DNA from: Desulfitobacterium hafniense DCB-2
Lineage (GTDB): Bacteria; Bacillota; Desulfitobacteriia; Desulfitobacteriales; Desulfitobacteriaceae
Reading direction: 5' to 3'
Length of the DNA: 64,000 bases
Assembly: GCF_000021925.1 (NCBI RefSeq)
Contig: NC_011830.1
Span: forward strand, 2,887,001 to 2,951,000
Numbering within the stretch: position 1 is the stretch's first letter; each line of letters starts with the position of its first letter. Under the pieces are notes generated by a model. That model was not told the DNA's origin and searched no databases. It worked only from the letters and a program-made list of their open reading frames with translations. Shown piece by piece: positions 17,852-24,731 of this stretch. The translations under genes and the position numbers were made by a program.

Positions 17852-17914
17852 GGCTTAACAAGTGCACAGGTCGATTGACCGCACTGGGTTAGGTAAAACT
17901 TAAAAGTGATAAAA

Positions 17915-17951
17915 GCCTGAGAGATGCATAAGTATCTTTCAGTTTTTTTAT
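17915..17951 (+). terminator. Terminator after the small acidic protein
   Basis: CTGAGAGAT / ATCTTTCAG stem (one G.U) followed by TTTTTTTA. Confidence 0.75.
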
Positions 17952-18059
17952 TTTTAGAAAGTTTGCATTAATGCGGTGTTGTTATGCGGTGTTGTTATTA
18001 AGTGAAATTATGTCGCACTAAAACCTTGAATCCCAATAATGGAGTAGTGTGAACTATGC

Positions 18060-19043
18060 TTACCTGAATTTAATATGATCCGCCGCACGCCTAAGCTGTT
18101 CATCGAGGACCTTGGCATAAATTCTGGTCGTCCTGGGGTCGCTGTGACCAAGAGCATCCTGAACGATGGCCAGATTTTCTGTTTCCCGGAGCAGGAGGGT
18201 GGCAAAGGTCGAGCGCAATTTATGAGCACTATAGCCCTCTGTATTGTGGCCAAAGTTTTGCAGAATGGCCATATACTTTTTGATCAGATCCTGGATGGCC
18301 CGCTTGCTCATGCGGTTGCCCTGGATAGAGAGGAATAAGGCCTCGGTATGCTGGAGCATATAGCGGGGCCGTTCATTCTTAATATAATCCTGGATGGCTG
18401 TGGCGACTTCGGTGTTAAAATAGATATTGGTTTCTTTATTTCCTTTGCGAATTACGGCAAAACAACCTTTATTAAAGTCGATGCTTTGTAAATTCAGGCC
18501 ATATAACTCACTTAAACGTAAACCCGTACCTATGAAGGTCAGGAAGATGGCATAATCCCTTTTCTCAGTATAGAGATGGTATTTAAGCTGGCCTTCACTT
18601 AAGCCGGTGCCGGTCTCAATAATGTCCACCAAATCGGCAATCTGTTCCGGCTCAAGGGCTTTGGGGGCTTTCTGATTCTGAGAGATGGGATTGAGTTTTA
18701 TGGTGATATCCTTTAAGATCAGGTCTTCCCGCAATAAATAGCGGTAAAAGGACTTGATAGCAGCTTGTTTGCGGGCTAAGGCTCTTACTCCGTTTTTCCT
18801 TTGGGTTCTGGCCCAGTTTAAATAGGCTTCAACATCGGTATGTTGAATTTGCTGAAGGTGTCCGATTGTCAAGGAAGAAGGGGAGGGAGGAAAACCCGGC
18901 TTATAGTCACAAATAAATTTCAAAAAGAGAAAGAGTTCCTGGGCATAGGCTTTCTGAGTATGGGGGGACCTGTTGATTACCCCCAAATGATTGATATATG
19001 TAAAAGCATAAGAGGGTAGAGGAATATCAAAAATATCTGCCAT
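18060..19043 (-). CDS. Tyrosine recombinase, XerC/XerD-like, next to dif
   Basis: 327 residues. There is an N-terminal SAM-like core-binding domain (about 8-108), then the catalytic domain with Arg176 (GTGLRLSEL), a Lys around 200-203, His274-x-x-Arg277 (SAHKLRST), His300 (LGHSDPRTT) and the nucleophile Tyr309. All catalytic residues are present. It lies 90 bases left of a prophage remnant and about 0.7 kb from the left dif-like site, reading away from it. It could be a chromosome-dimer recombinase kept beside its site, as XerS and XerH are elsewhere, or a leftover integrase. Sequence alone does not decide. Confidence 0.88.
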   Translation of the reverse strand: MADIFDIPLPSYAFTYINHLGVINRSPHTQKAYAQELFLFLKFICDYKPGFPPSPSSLTIGHLQQIQHTDVEAYLNWARTQRKNGVRALARKQAAIKSFYRYLLREDLILKDITIKLNPISQNQKAPKALEPEQIADLVDIIETGTGLSEGQLKYHLYTEKRDYAIFLTFIGTGLRLSELYGLNLQSIDFNKGCFAVIRKGNKETNIYFNTEVATAIQDYIKNERPRYMLQHTEALFLSIQGNRMSKRAIQDLIKKYMAILQNFGHNTEGYSAHKLRSTFATLLLRETENLAIVQDALGHSDPRTTRIYAKVLDEQLRRAADHIKFR

Positions 19044-19132
19044 GCTGATTCATCTCCAATTAATCTTGATAACTTTACCTTTGTAATTCTTATTTGTAAT
19101 TCATATTTTAGAGGATAAAGGATGCAAAATCA

Positions 19133-19171
19133 ACTCTGTATTAAAACGATATTTAGCGCATAGTTAATTTT
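19133..19171 (+). repeat. Left copy of a 39-bp near-identical direct repeat
   Basis: The first 24 bases (starting ACTCTGTATTAAAACGAT) are identical to 25982-26005. The next 15 match with three changes. The sequence diverges upstream of both copies. In each case a short gene and then a dif-like site follow to the right, so the two copies look like equivalent points of two related prophages. Confidence 0.85.
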
Positions 19172-19260
19172 GACACAGTCACCTGATGTACGATTACAAA
19201 AATACTGCTAGTATGGATTGGGCAATTATGTTAATATGTAATAAATGGGAGGAATGGATC

Positions 19261-19698
19261 ATGGATAAACTTGATTTAATCCTTGAAAGAATAAATTCAA
19301 TAGATACGTCTTTAAAGGCTGAAATCAAATCTCTGGACGAAAAACTGACATCAAAGATGACCTCCATGGAGACTCATATGACATCCATGGACCAAAGAAT
19401 GACCTCCATGGAGACTCATATGACATCCATGGACCAAAGAATGACCTCCATGGAGACTCGTATGACATCTATGGACCAAAGAATGACCTCCATGGAGGCT
19501 CGTATGACATCGACGGAGGACCGAATAACCTCAATGGATAGAGCCTTACGAGCAGAAATGAAATCCTTAAATGATAAGGTAGATCATGTTGCTCAGATGC
19601 AGAAACTTACCTGGGAAGCTGTAAAGGATCTGGATAAGGAAGTAATCAGACATAGCGATGAACTTCGGGCTATCGACAGCAAGGTTAAAGCTTTGTAA
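19261..19698 (+). CDS. Coiled-coil protein with internal repeats, paralogue of a prophage gene
   Basis: 145 residues. It starts MDKLDLILERI and ends with QKLTWEAVKDLDKEV and a short tail KVKAL. Both ends match the 70-residue protein at 24953-25165 inside the prophage. The middle is expanded by a 14-residue repeat (MTSMETHMTSMDQR and variants, four units, about 33-88), predicted as one long coiled coil. The start ATG 19261 follows GGGAGG. Function unknown. The position, just outside the left dif-like site, suggests it belonged to an earlier prophage. Confidence 0.75.
   Translation: MDKLDLILERINSIDTSLKAEIKSLDEKLTSKMTSMETHMTSMDQRMTSMETHMTSMDQRMTSMETRMTSMDQRMTSMEARMTSTEDRITSMDRALRAEMKSLNDKVDHVAQMQKLTWEAVKDLDKEVIRHSDELRAIDSKVKAL
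19357..19524 (+). repeat. Four 42-bp tandem repeats, in frame
   Basis: The unit begins ATGACCTCCATGGAGACTC. Units at 19357, 19399 and 19441 are nearly identical and the one at 19483 is diverged. The 42-base period is a multiple of three, so copy number can change without shifting the frame. Confidence 0.9.
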
Positions 19699-19708
19699 CT
19701 ATAATACA

Positions 19709-19745
19709 TAGCCGGCCAGAGATCTCTGGCCGGCTATTTCTTTTA
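19709..19745 (+). terminator. Terminator after the coiled-coil gene
   Basis: AGCCGGCCAGAG / CTCTGGCCGGCT, an almost uninterrupted palindrome, followed by ATTTCTTTTAT. The equivalent prophage gene (24953) has a different terminator. Confidence 0.85.
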
Positions 19746-19754
19746 TATTATTTT

Positions 19755-19782
19755 ACTTTACATAATATCTATTCCTGGACAT
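19755..19782. other. attL: left dif-like site of the prophage
   Basis: The 28-base site contains CTTTACATAATATCTATT (19756-19773), identical to 26418-26435. Compared with the reverse complement of the Bacillus subtilis dif as I recall it, 22 of 28 bases agree, including the whole XerD-type arm TTTACATAATA. The outer arm (CCTGGACAT) differs from the right copy, as expected if it came from the phage. Confidence 0.85.
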
Positions 19783-19857
19783 GTTGACCAGAAATGGATA
19801 TGTAATATCTTAAAATAGGACTCATTTGATTTTTTCCCTTCTTTTTTTGTTTGGATG

Positions 19858-19944
19858 GTGGTGTCTGGTAATGTGGTCCAGGTTAAACGGATAGCGCGTG
19901 GTGTCTAATCCTCATCTCGAAAGATGGAATGGGGGAAGTGGTGT
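19858..19944 (+). repeat. Three GTGGTGT iterons at exact 40-base spacing upstream of rep
   Basis: GTGGTGT starts at 19858, 19898 and 19938, each followed within a few bases by TAAT. A perfect hairpin CATCT-CGAA-AGATG (19913-19926) lies between the second and third. Regular spacing close to whole helical turns suggests a Rep-binding or origin element, or a regulated rep leader. Confidence 0.55.
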
Positions 19945-19993
19945 TAATCCCGAAATATCGACGGCCACCGAATTGATTTCTGGAGGATAGTTC

Positions 19994-20800
19994 ATGTCTT
20001 TAATGTCAAATGTTGTAACTCGCTTAGAACTTAAAACGGTACATGTTTACAACTTTGAACAAGCAGGGGTTCAGGAACTTGTTATTTATGACGATTTTGA
20101 CACGTATCGCTCAGATGGTCAATTTCGTAAGAAGACTCCTGGCCGGGTAGGGAAGAACTCAGATGAGGTATCTGCACGTGATCGCGGTATAGCTATTGCT
20201 AGAGCAAAAAAAACGCTCCGGAGAGTTGCATTACATAATCAGCTGACTAGGCTTATGACTCTTACTACTCAAGAGAATATTGGTGATTTTGAGAGGCTTG
20301 ACGGCCTTTTTAAAAAATTCATTTTTGGTCTACGTGACCATTATCCTGATTTTAAATACATTGGCGTTCGTGAACGCCAGAAGAGGGGGGCGGTGCATTA
20401 TCATCTACTGATTAATCGGTACATACCACAGGCGGTAGCTCACAAGCTCTGGGTTAGCCTGGTCAAGAAGGGTACTGCTGATTTTCGCTTCGTGGAAGGA
20501 CTTCAGGCCATTAACTACTGCCTGAAGTACCTTGGTAAATCCATGGAAGATCCCTTCGTGACAAAGAAGGGCCACAATGCAAAGTCTTATCTTTGCAGCA
20601 CATCCCTGGACCGGGATTTCAAGAAGTCCAGGAAGGTAATCCATTTTTACATGCAATGTCTCCAAGACTACTTTGCGTACGAAGACTTCCTCCGGTCGCT
20701 TCCGTTGTCCCAGGACAATGTGTTCTTTGATAAAATTTCCACATTTGATGTGGCGGGCGAAACAAAAGAGTGTCGCTCAATTCTGCTTAAAACGGGATGA
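19994..20800 (+). CDS. Rolling-circle replication initiator, HUH family (phage pII-like)
   Basis: 268 residues. The HUH motif is HYH at 135-137 in GAVHYHLLIN. The catalytic tyrosine motif is Tyr175-Cys-Leu-Lys-Tyr179 (NYCLKYLGK), the YxxKY arrangement of plasmid and inovirus Rep proteins. An earlier conserved strand is RLMTLTTQEN (motif I region). It would nick the origin and start single-strand synthesis. ATG 19994 follows GGAGG. It is the first gene inside the left attachment site. Confidence 0.9.
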   Translation: MSLMSNVVTRLELKTVHVYNFEQAGVQELVIYDDFDTYRSDGQFRKKTPGRVGKNSDEVSARDRGIAIARAKKTLRRVALHNQLTRLMTLTTQENIGDFERLDGLFKKFIFGLRDHYPDFKYIGVRERQKRGAVHYHLLINRYIPQAVAHKLWVSLVKKGTADFRFVEGLQAINYCLKYLGKSMEDPFVTKKGHNAKSYLCSTSLDRDFKKSRKVIHFYMQCLQDYFAYEDFLRSLPLSQDNVFFDKISTFDVAGETKECRSILLKTG

Positions 20801-20806
20801 AGGGAG

Positions 20807-21103
20807 GTGTTCGCTCTGTATCGTTTAGATTTGGAGGATGGTAAGTACACCATTCTCCTTCAGGAAGGTCTAGGTAAATTTTCTTTTGAGGCTCTTCGCC
20901 ATGGGAAGTCATGGAGAGATTTGGTCGGTGACAACTTGGTCTTTGCTCTTGTTAGTCGTATTCGTGAATTGGAAGCTACTTTGAATGATGCGTGTGAAGA
21001 GATTAAGGAATTAGAAGGTTCTTTGGATGATGCGTACTACGAAGAACCCTCGTGTTCAGATGAATTCGATGAAAGAATTCGTTGTAATGAAGATGATAAA
21101 TAA
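20807..21103 (+). CDS. Unknown prophage protein with acidic coiled-coil C-terminus
   Basis: About 96-98 residues. The N-terminal part (ALYRLDLEDGKYTILLQEG) looks like a small beta domain. Residues about 45-75 form a heptad-like acidic helix (RIRELEATLNDACEEIKELEGSLDD). The start is awkward: GTG 20807 lies within the ribosome site AGGGAGG, CTG 20816 has the best spacing, and TTG 20831 is the next normal choice. It sits between rep and the ssDNA-binding-like gene, where filamentous phages often carry small replication partners. I do not recognise a family. Confidence 0.6.
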   Translation: MFALYRLDLEDGKYTILLQEGLGKFSFEALRHGKSWRDLVGDNLVFALVSRIRELEATLNDACEEIKELEGSLDDAYYEEPSCSDEFDERIRCNEDDK

Positions 21104-21123
21104 TTGAAAGGTGGTAATTAAAA

Positions 21124-21360
21124 ATGGCAATGGTAACGTATGGTTCGGTCACTGGTCGCGTTGTAGGTAAGGTGGAAGGGGATTATAAGGGCAAACCTAA
21201 TGTGACTTTTCAGCTTCTTCAGCAAAAGGGGAACCGTGCTGGTTTTGCTCAGGTTCGTATCTTAAATGATGGCCGCGAATTACCCAAGGAAGGGGAAGAT
21301 GTGACCTTCTCCGGTGTTCTCTATGGTTATCAAGGTGGTGTCCTTGTCCTCGTGGATTAA
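21124..21360 (+). CDS. Putative ssDNA-binding protein (phage pV-like)
   Basis: 78 residues. The alternating hydrophobic pattern (GSVTGRVVGKVEGDYKGKPNVTFQLLQ, VTFSGVLYGYQGGVLVLVD) suggests a five-stranded OB fold of the size of filamentous-phage gene V proteins (about 80-90). Such proteins coat the new single strand before packaging. The assignment rests on size, strand pattern and its place just after rep. ATG 21124 follows GAAAGGTGG. Confidence 0.6.
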   Translation: MAMVTYGSVTGRVVGKVEGDYKGKPNVTFQLLQQKGNRAGFAQVRILNDGRELPKEGEDVTFSGVLYGYQGGVLVLVD

Positions 21361-21373
21361 GGCGGTGTGAGCT

Positions 21374-22537
21374 TTGCGGTATAAAATAATTTTATTGACA
21401 CTCCTTTTTATGTTGGTGACTCCTGGTGTTTTTGCGGCAGATTATCCTGATTTTAGTTCTGTGTTGTCCCAGCATAATGAGTACCCCCTTAAGGGATTGA
21501 TCATGACTAAAGTTAGCAATGATTATACTTTCAGTGTTATTGAGGGGCCAGGCACTATAGTAGTACAGGATATATACACAGATCAATACGGTAATATGAG
21601 GCTTTCTCTTTATAGTACGAATGGTAATCTCCAATTGACTCAGTATATCAATACAGGTGGTGGATGGAATTTTAGTTCCTGCACCGGACTTGTTAGTGGC
21701 TGGGTTAAAAGCCTTGCTTTATATAATGAAGGCATTCAAAGTGTATTGTTTTCAACTTTTGATCTTACTGATGGTGTCGATTCGATTCCTGTTGGCGAGA
21801 TGGGAACAATCGAGGACGGACAGTATGTCCCTCCTAATGTCCCTGTTATCGGAGAGGGCGTAACATTTATAAGTCCATCTTCTGGCTATAAAGATACTCC
21901 CTCTACCTGGCAGTTTCGCGTCATGTATAATATGCCTGTTGATTTATCAGCAGAGAAGGAAGATATAGCCCTCCAGGTCCTTGGTGGCCAGGAGGGTACT
22001 GGCCGGGTCATCTCTCATGATTTTAACTTCGAGATGGACTCTACAGGCCAGCGATGGGCGCGGGGCATCGTTACCTTTGAGCGCGGCGTGAAAATAGGGG
22101 TAAATACCATAAGCTTCAACGTCTCATACAAATACAAGACTCTAGCCAATCATCTTACTGTAGAGCGCTTTACAGGTATCGTTGATGAAGACGGTGATGG
22201 TATCGACGATCGAACAGGGCAGCCCATCCAGCCCCCAGAACCGGAGCCTCCGGTCGATGAAACTCCCCAGCGTGATGACTATGAGGATGGTGTCCTTGGG
22301 AGTATCAGCTATTCTCTCGATTACGTCAAGCATTATATCACGGCTCCGTTCCGGTTCATTGGCGAATCCCTTTCCGGTTTTGTTGAATGGCTTCAGACCT
22401 CCTCCGGTTGGGTTGCCTCCGTGAGTGGATTCTTCGGAGCAATTTTCGCTTTCCTTCCCGCAGAACTTTCCTCTGCTCTCATCATGCTCTTTATGGTTGT
22501 TGTGGTCTTTACTGTTATGCGCGTGATGAGGGGGTGA
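21374..22537 (+). CDS. Exported adsorption/minor coat protein (pIII-like position)
   Basis: 387 residues. Signal peptide at 1-21 (YKIILLTLLFMLVTPGVFA then AD). The ectodomain carries a calcium-type loop DEDGDGIDDRTG (about 272-283) and then a Pro/Glu linker (PPEPEPPVDE). There is a C-terminal membrane segment (about 358-384) ending MRVMRG. This is the layout of filamentous-phage attachment proteins: outside receptor-binding part, flexible linker, membrane and virion anchor. No sequence homology claimed. The start is TTG 21374 behind GGCGGTG. Confidence 0.65.
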   Translation: MRYKIILLTLLFMLVTPGVFAADYPDFSSVLSQHNEYPLKGLIMTKVSNDYTFSVIEGPGTIVVQDIYTDQYGNMRLSLYSTNGNLQLTQYINTGGGWNFSSCTGLVSGWVKSLALYNEGIQSVLFSTFDLTDGVDSIPVGEMGTIEDGQYVPPNVPVIGEGVTFISPSSGYKDTPSTWQFRVMYNMPVDLSAEKEDIALQVLGGQEGTGRVISHDFNFEMDSTGQRWARGIVTFERGVKIGVNTISFNVSYKYKTLANHLTVERFTGIVDEDGDGIDDRTGQPIQPPEPEPPVDETPQRDDYEDGVLGSISYSLDYVKHYITAPFRFIGESLSGFVEWLQTSSGWVASVSGFFGAIFAFLPAELSSALIMLFMVVVVFTVMRVMRG

Positions 22538-22541
22538 GGAT

Positions 22542-22703
22542 GTGCTGCAGGCTCTGGAAATCATCTTCAATGGTGTATGGGACATCTTGTCTAACACCAT
22601 CCCTGTCAGTTCTACAATATCTTTCACCCTCTGGCAATACTTCCTTTTTATCCTTATCGTTATTGTGCTTATTCGTCAACTCTTCGGCCGGGGAGGTGAG
22701 TAG
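22542..22703 (+). CDS. Small membrane protein of the virion cluster
   Basis: 53 residues from GTG 22542 (begins MLQALEIIFNGVWDIL). One hydrophobic segment (about 30-46) is followed by a positive end RQLFGRGGE. It begins 4 bases after the adsorption gene and ends right where the next starts. Likely a minor tip protein like pVII, pIX or pVI, or an assembly factor. It is below usual gene-finder length limits. Confidence 0.65.
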   Translation: MLQALEIIFNGVWDILSNTIPVSSTISFTLWQYFLFILIVIVLIRQLFGRGGE

Positions 22704-22868
22704 ATGCAAATCGTTGATGTTGTCATCAGCCTCGTTGGTACACCTCCAGAGGGCTTTGAGGCCACAGCCTATAAAACTGCTTGCATCTTGTTGTTGGTCT
22801 TCTATTGCTTTATCTTCGCGGTTATTTTGCAATTCCAAAGGGCATTTCGAAGGAGGGGAAAATCATGA
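22704..22868 (+). CDS. Small membrane protein of the virion cluster
   Basis: 54 residues from ATG 22704 (begins MQIVDVVISLVG), directly abutting the previous stop codon; GGGGAGGTGAG lies just upstream. The hydrophobic segment (about 25-43) is followed by a strongly basic tail QRAFRRRGKS, as in inner-membrane-inserted filamentous phage proteins. The stop overlaps the next start (ATGA). Confidence 0.65.
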   Translation: MQIVDVVISLVGTPPEGFEATAYKTACILLLVFYCFIFAVILQFQRAFRRRGKS

Positions 22869-23023
22869 CCGATGCTATAGCGCTCATTATCTCACTCCTG
22901 ACGGATATCCTAGACCTCATGCCTAATACTCCGTTTATTTATCTCTATGCGTTAGCCATTGTCCTGGTTATCCTCGAAGAAGTCCTTTACTGGGTCACTG
23001 GTTCCTGGCTCCGCAGGCGGTAA
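22865..23023 (+). CDS. Small membrane protein of the virion cluster
   Basis: 52 residues from ATG 22865 (begins MTDAIALIISLL). Hydrophobic from about 5 to 42, with an acidic pair in the middle (LEEVLYW) and a basic end WLRRR. It overlaps the previous gene by 4 bases and has GGAGGGG upstream. Probable minor structural protein; no family recognised. Confidence 0.65.
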   Translation: MTDAIALIISLLTDILDLMPNTPFIYLYALAIVLVILEEVLYWVTGSWLRRR

Positions 23024-23055
23024 ATTATATTCCAGATGGGGAGGAGGTGAACTTG

Positions 23056-23214
23056 ATGGAAGCTATTATGACCTCGGTTGAGGCTGTTGTGTCTACTGTT
23101 ACAGGTACTGTTACGACTATTGTTGGCGTTATTGTTGCTCAGCCTCTACTGCTCATTCCGGTTGGTATTGGTCTTCTCGGGGCCGGAGTTGGTCTTGTCA
23201 AACGTTTTATTTAA
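23056..23214 (+). CDS. Putative major coat protein (pVIII-like)
   Basis: 52 residues. It has a short, mildly acidic, Thr/Val-rich amphipathic N-terminus (MEAIMTSVEAVV), a hydrophobic Gly-rich membrane helix (about 20-48), and a basic end KRF. That is the design of Pf3/Ff coat proteins, where the basic tail touches DNA. GAGGAGGTGA gives the strongest ribosome site of the cluster, and a hairpin follows at once, as after gene VIII in Ff phages. The role is inferred from topology and position. Confidence 0.65.
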   Translation: MEAIMTSVEAVVSTVTGTVTTIVGVIVAQPLLLIPVGIGLLGAGVGLVKRFI

Positions 23215-23221
23215 TTCCGGT

Positions 23222-23250
23222 GGGGGAAAGGCTTGCTTTCCCCCTTTATT
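23222..23250 (+). terminator. Terminator after the coat-like gene
   Basis: GGGGGAAAG, a 5-base loop, CTTTCCCCC, then TTTATTAT, 8 bases after the stop. It would let coat genes be expressed far more than the downstream assembly ATPase. Confidence 0.8.
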
Positions 23251-23271
23251 ATATCTAGGGAGTGATTTATT

Positions 23272-24138
23272 TTGGGCTTTGTTTTGGTCCTGGTCGCTAT
23301 TCTCGCTTTTCTTTTTTGGGTGTCTGCCCCGCCGGAACCGAATGGTGTCGTGCTGTATTTCGCTAACATCGGCACCGGGAAGACAACGTACCTGTCAAAA
23401 CTTGTCCAGGCGGAGCTAAAGCGTATGGATAAGGGTAAGAGCAAGTATAGGTATATCGTATCCAATGCTGTTATCTCTGGCGTGATTTATGAGCCTAATT
23501 TCAGGGCATTGCTCAAGCGCGCTGCCATGGCTGATACTCTGCTCCTGATTGATGAGGGGAGCATTGAATATAACAATCGCAAGATGAATCTTACGGAGCA
23601 TGAAATCAGATACTTGAAGCTGATTCGTCATTATAAATCGACCATTATTGTCGTGAGTCAAAGCCATGATGATGTAGACGTCACTCTCCGCCGGCTTTAC
23701 ACGCAAATCTATCTTTTGCGGTATTTGCCTTTCTTTACGCTCATCCAGCCCATAAAAAAGAAAGTGGGTATTGATGAAGTCACCAAACAAATTATTGATG
23801 AGTACCAATTCCGCTGGCCGTTTTCCTGGAGGGTTTTCCTCCGGCCGCTTTATTTCAAGTATTTTGACTCCTGGTGGGTCCCGCCTGATATCGAAATCAT
23901 AGATTTCGAGCTAGAGGAGTTCAAGGCTAAGCTCAGGCCCCGCTATAAACGAGAGCGTAAGTGGTTTGGTTTGGTTAAAGGCAAGGAGCTCCAAGAGGAG
24001 CTATCAGGAGGGGGTGGGGGGTCCCCCGACGTGTCGGGGGGGCACACATCCCCGGATGCAATAAAAACCTTTTATTCGTTTTATCCTAAGTCTTTGATTC
24101 GAAAAATCTTAAGAAGAGCTAATGAAAATGATGCTTAA
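23272..24138 (+). CDS. Zot/pI-family assembly ATPase
   Basis: 288 residues. An N-terminal hydrophobic segment (about 2-18) is followed by Walker A NIGTGKTTY (32-40), Walker B DTLLLIDEGS (about 85-95) and a SQSHDDVDVTLRRL sensor region. The C-terminal third is basic with a Gly-rich stretch. Zot/pI proteins drive extrusion of filamentous virions through the membrane. Many have the membrane helix after the ATPase domain, whereas here it precedes it. The start is TTG 23272 behind AGGGAG. Confidence 0.85.
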   Translation: MGFVLVLVAILAFLFWVSAPPEPNGVVLYFANIGTGKTTYLSKLVQAELKRMDKGKSKYRYIVSNAVISGVIYEPNFRALLKRAAMADTLLLIDEGSIEYNNRKMNLTEHEIRYLKLIRHYKSTIIVVSQSHDDVDVTLRRLYTQIYLLRYLPFFTLIQPIKKKVGIDEVTKQIIDEYQFRWPFSWRVFLRPLYFKYFDSWWVPPDIEIIDFELEEFKAKLRPRYKRERKWFGLVKGKELQEELSGGGGGSPDVSGGHTSPDAIKTFYSFYPKSLIRKILRRANENDA

Positions 24139-24144
24139 ATACTG

Positions 24145-24193
24145 TCATAATGCTAGCTTGTAAGTTGACAACATGCTAGCATTATGATATACT
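24145..24193 (+). promoter_or_regulatory. Promoter inside a 12-bp inverted-repeat operator
   Basis: TTGACA (24165-24170), exactly 17 bases, TATACT (24188-24193). CATAATGCTAGC (24145-24156) and its exact reverse complement GCTAGCATTATG (24175-24186) flank the -35 box. A repressor bound there would block polymerase. The half-site recurs with one change upstream of the ribbon-helix-helix gene at 24490. Confidence 0.8.
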
Positions 24194-24220
24194 TAATTCA
24201 TGAGAAAGGAGTTGTTTTTC

Positions 24221-24487
24221 ATGGAAGAACTTAAGGGATTACCACCGGAAATGCAGGAAAGGATTACTTCGTATGTTCGTCATAATGAGGAACTGGGGGT
24301 ATCATCTAAGCTTCTGAAGGTTGTTAGTTATAAGTTTCTAAGTGAAGTATTTTTCTTTGAAAATGGTTTGTTATGCCGATTCTTACAGTATTCTGGTGAT
24401 TCTTCTGTTTCTTTTGATTGTTTTTCTCTTGACAATTTGCGTAATATGGTTGCATTGCTGGATGGGGAGTTGCTTCAGCGTGATTAA
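24221..24487 (+). CDS. Unknown small prophage protein
   Basis: 88 residues, starting MEELKGLPPEMQERI behind AAAGGAG (24205-24211), about 20 bases after the likely transcription start. Predicted mixed alpha/beta with a hydrophobic core FLSEVFFFENGLLCRFLQY. No family recognised. It is the first gene under the operator-bearing promoter, so it could be an early or lysogeny-related function. Confidence 0.55.
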   Translation: MEELKGLPPEMQERITSYVRHNEELGVSSKLLKVVSYKFLSEVFFFENGLLCRFLQYSGDSSVSFDCFSLDNLRNMVALLDGELLQRD

Positions 24488-24489
24488 TT

Positions 24490-24509
24490 GCTGGCATTAT
24501 GCTATAATG
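24490..24509 (+). promoter_or_regulatory. Extended -10 promoter with operator half-site
   Basis: TGCTATAAT (TGn plus TATAAT, -10 at 24503-24508) without a clear -35. It overlaps GCTGGCATTATG, one base off the half-site at 24175-24186. The arrangement suggests that the gene at 24539 regulates itself. Confidence 0.65.
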
Positions 24510-24538
24510 TGTGTAAAATGTTTCTGGAGGTGTCTTCT

Positions 24539-24721
24539 ATGGCTACTTTGCCACGTATTACTGTTTCTATCTCCAAGGAGGATCAGGATGTCTTGAATAA
24601 GGTCGTTGAACGTCTTGGTTTGAGTTCTCCAGGTCAACTCCTGCGGATGCTCTGCTCTGGTGATGCGGACCGTATAGAGTGGATTTGTAAGGGTTTTAAG
24701 GATGCTCACAAATTGTTCTAA
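24539..24721 (+). CDS. Ribbon-helix-helix (CopG/Arc-like) regulator
   Basis: 60 residues. The N-terminal strand PRITVSIS followed by two helices (KEDQDVLNKVVERLG, SSPGQLLRMLCSG) is the ribbon-helix-helix pattern; the conserved turn LGLSS is present. Such dimers insert the ribbon into the major groove of short palindromes. It is a natural candidate to bind the TGCTAGCATTATG-type sites at 24145-24186 and 24490. ATG 24539 follows CTGGAGGTG. Confidence 0.78.
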   Translation: MATLPRITVSISKEDQDVLNKVVERLGLSSPGQLLRMLCSGDADRIEWICKGFKDAHKLF

Positions 24722-24731
24722 GGGGGTTATC

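Noticed and set aside
19357..19524. CRISPR-like array
   Set aside because: The units are contiguous 42-bp tandem repeats inside a gene, without spacers. No CRISPR array or cas gene is visible in the window.
22387..22926. 179-codon frame across the small membrane protein genes
   Set aside because: It is a shadow frame. Three shorter frames there have tight start/stop overlaps, ribosome sites and the expected membrane topology.
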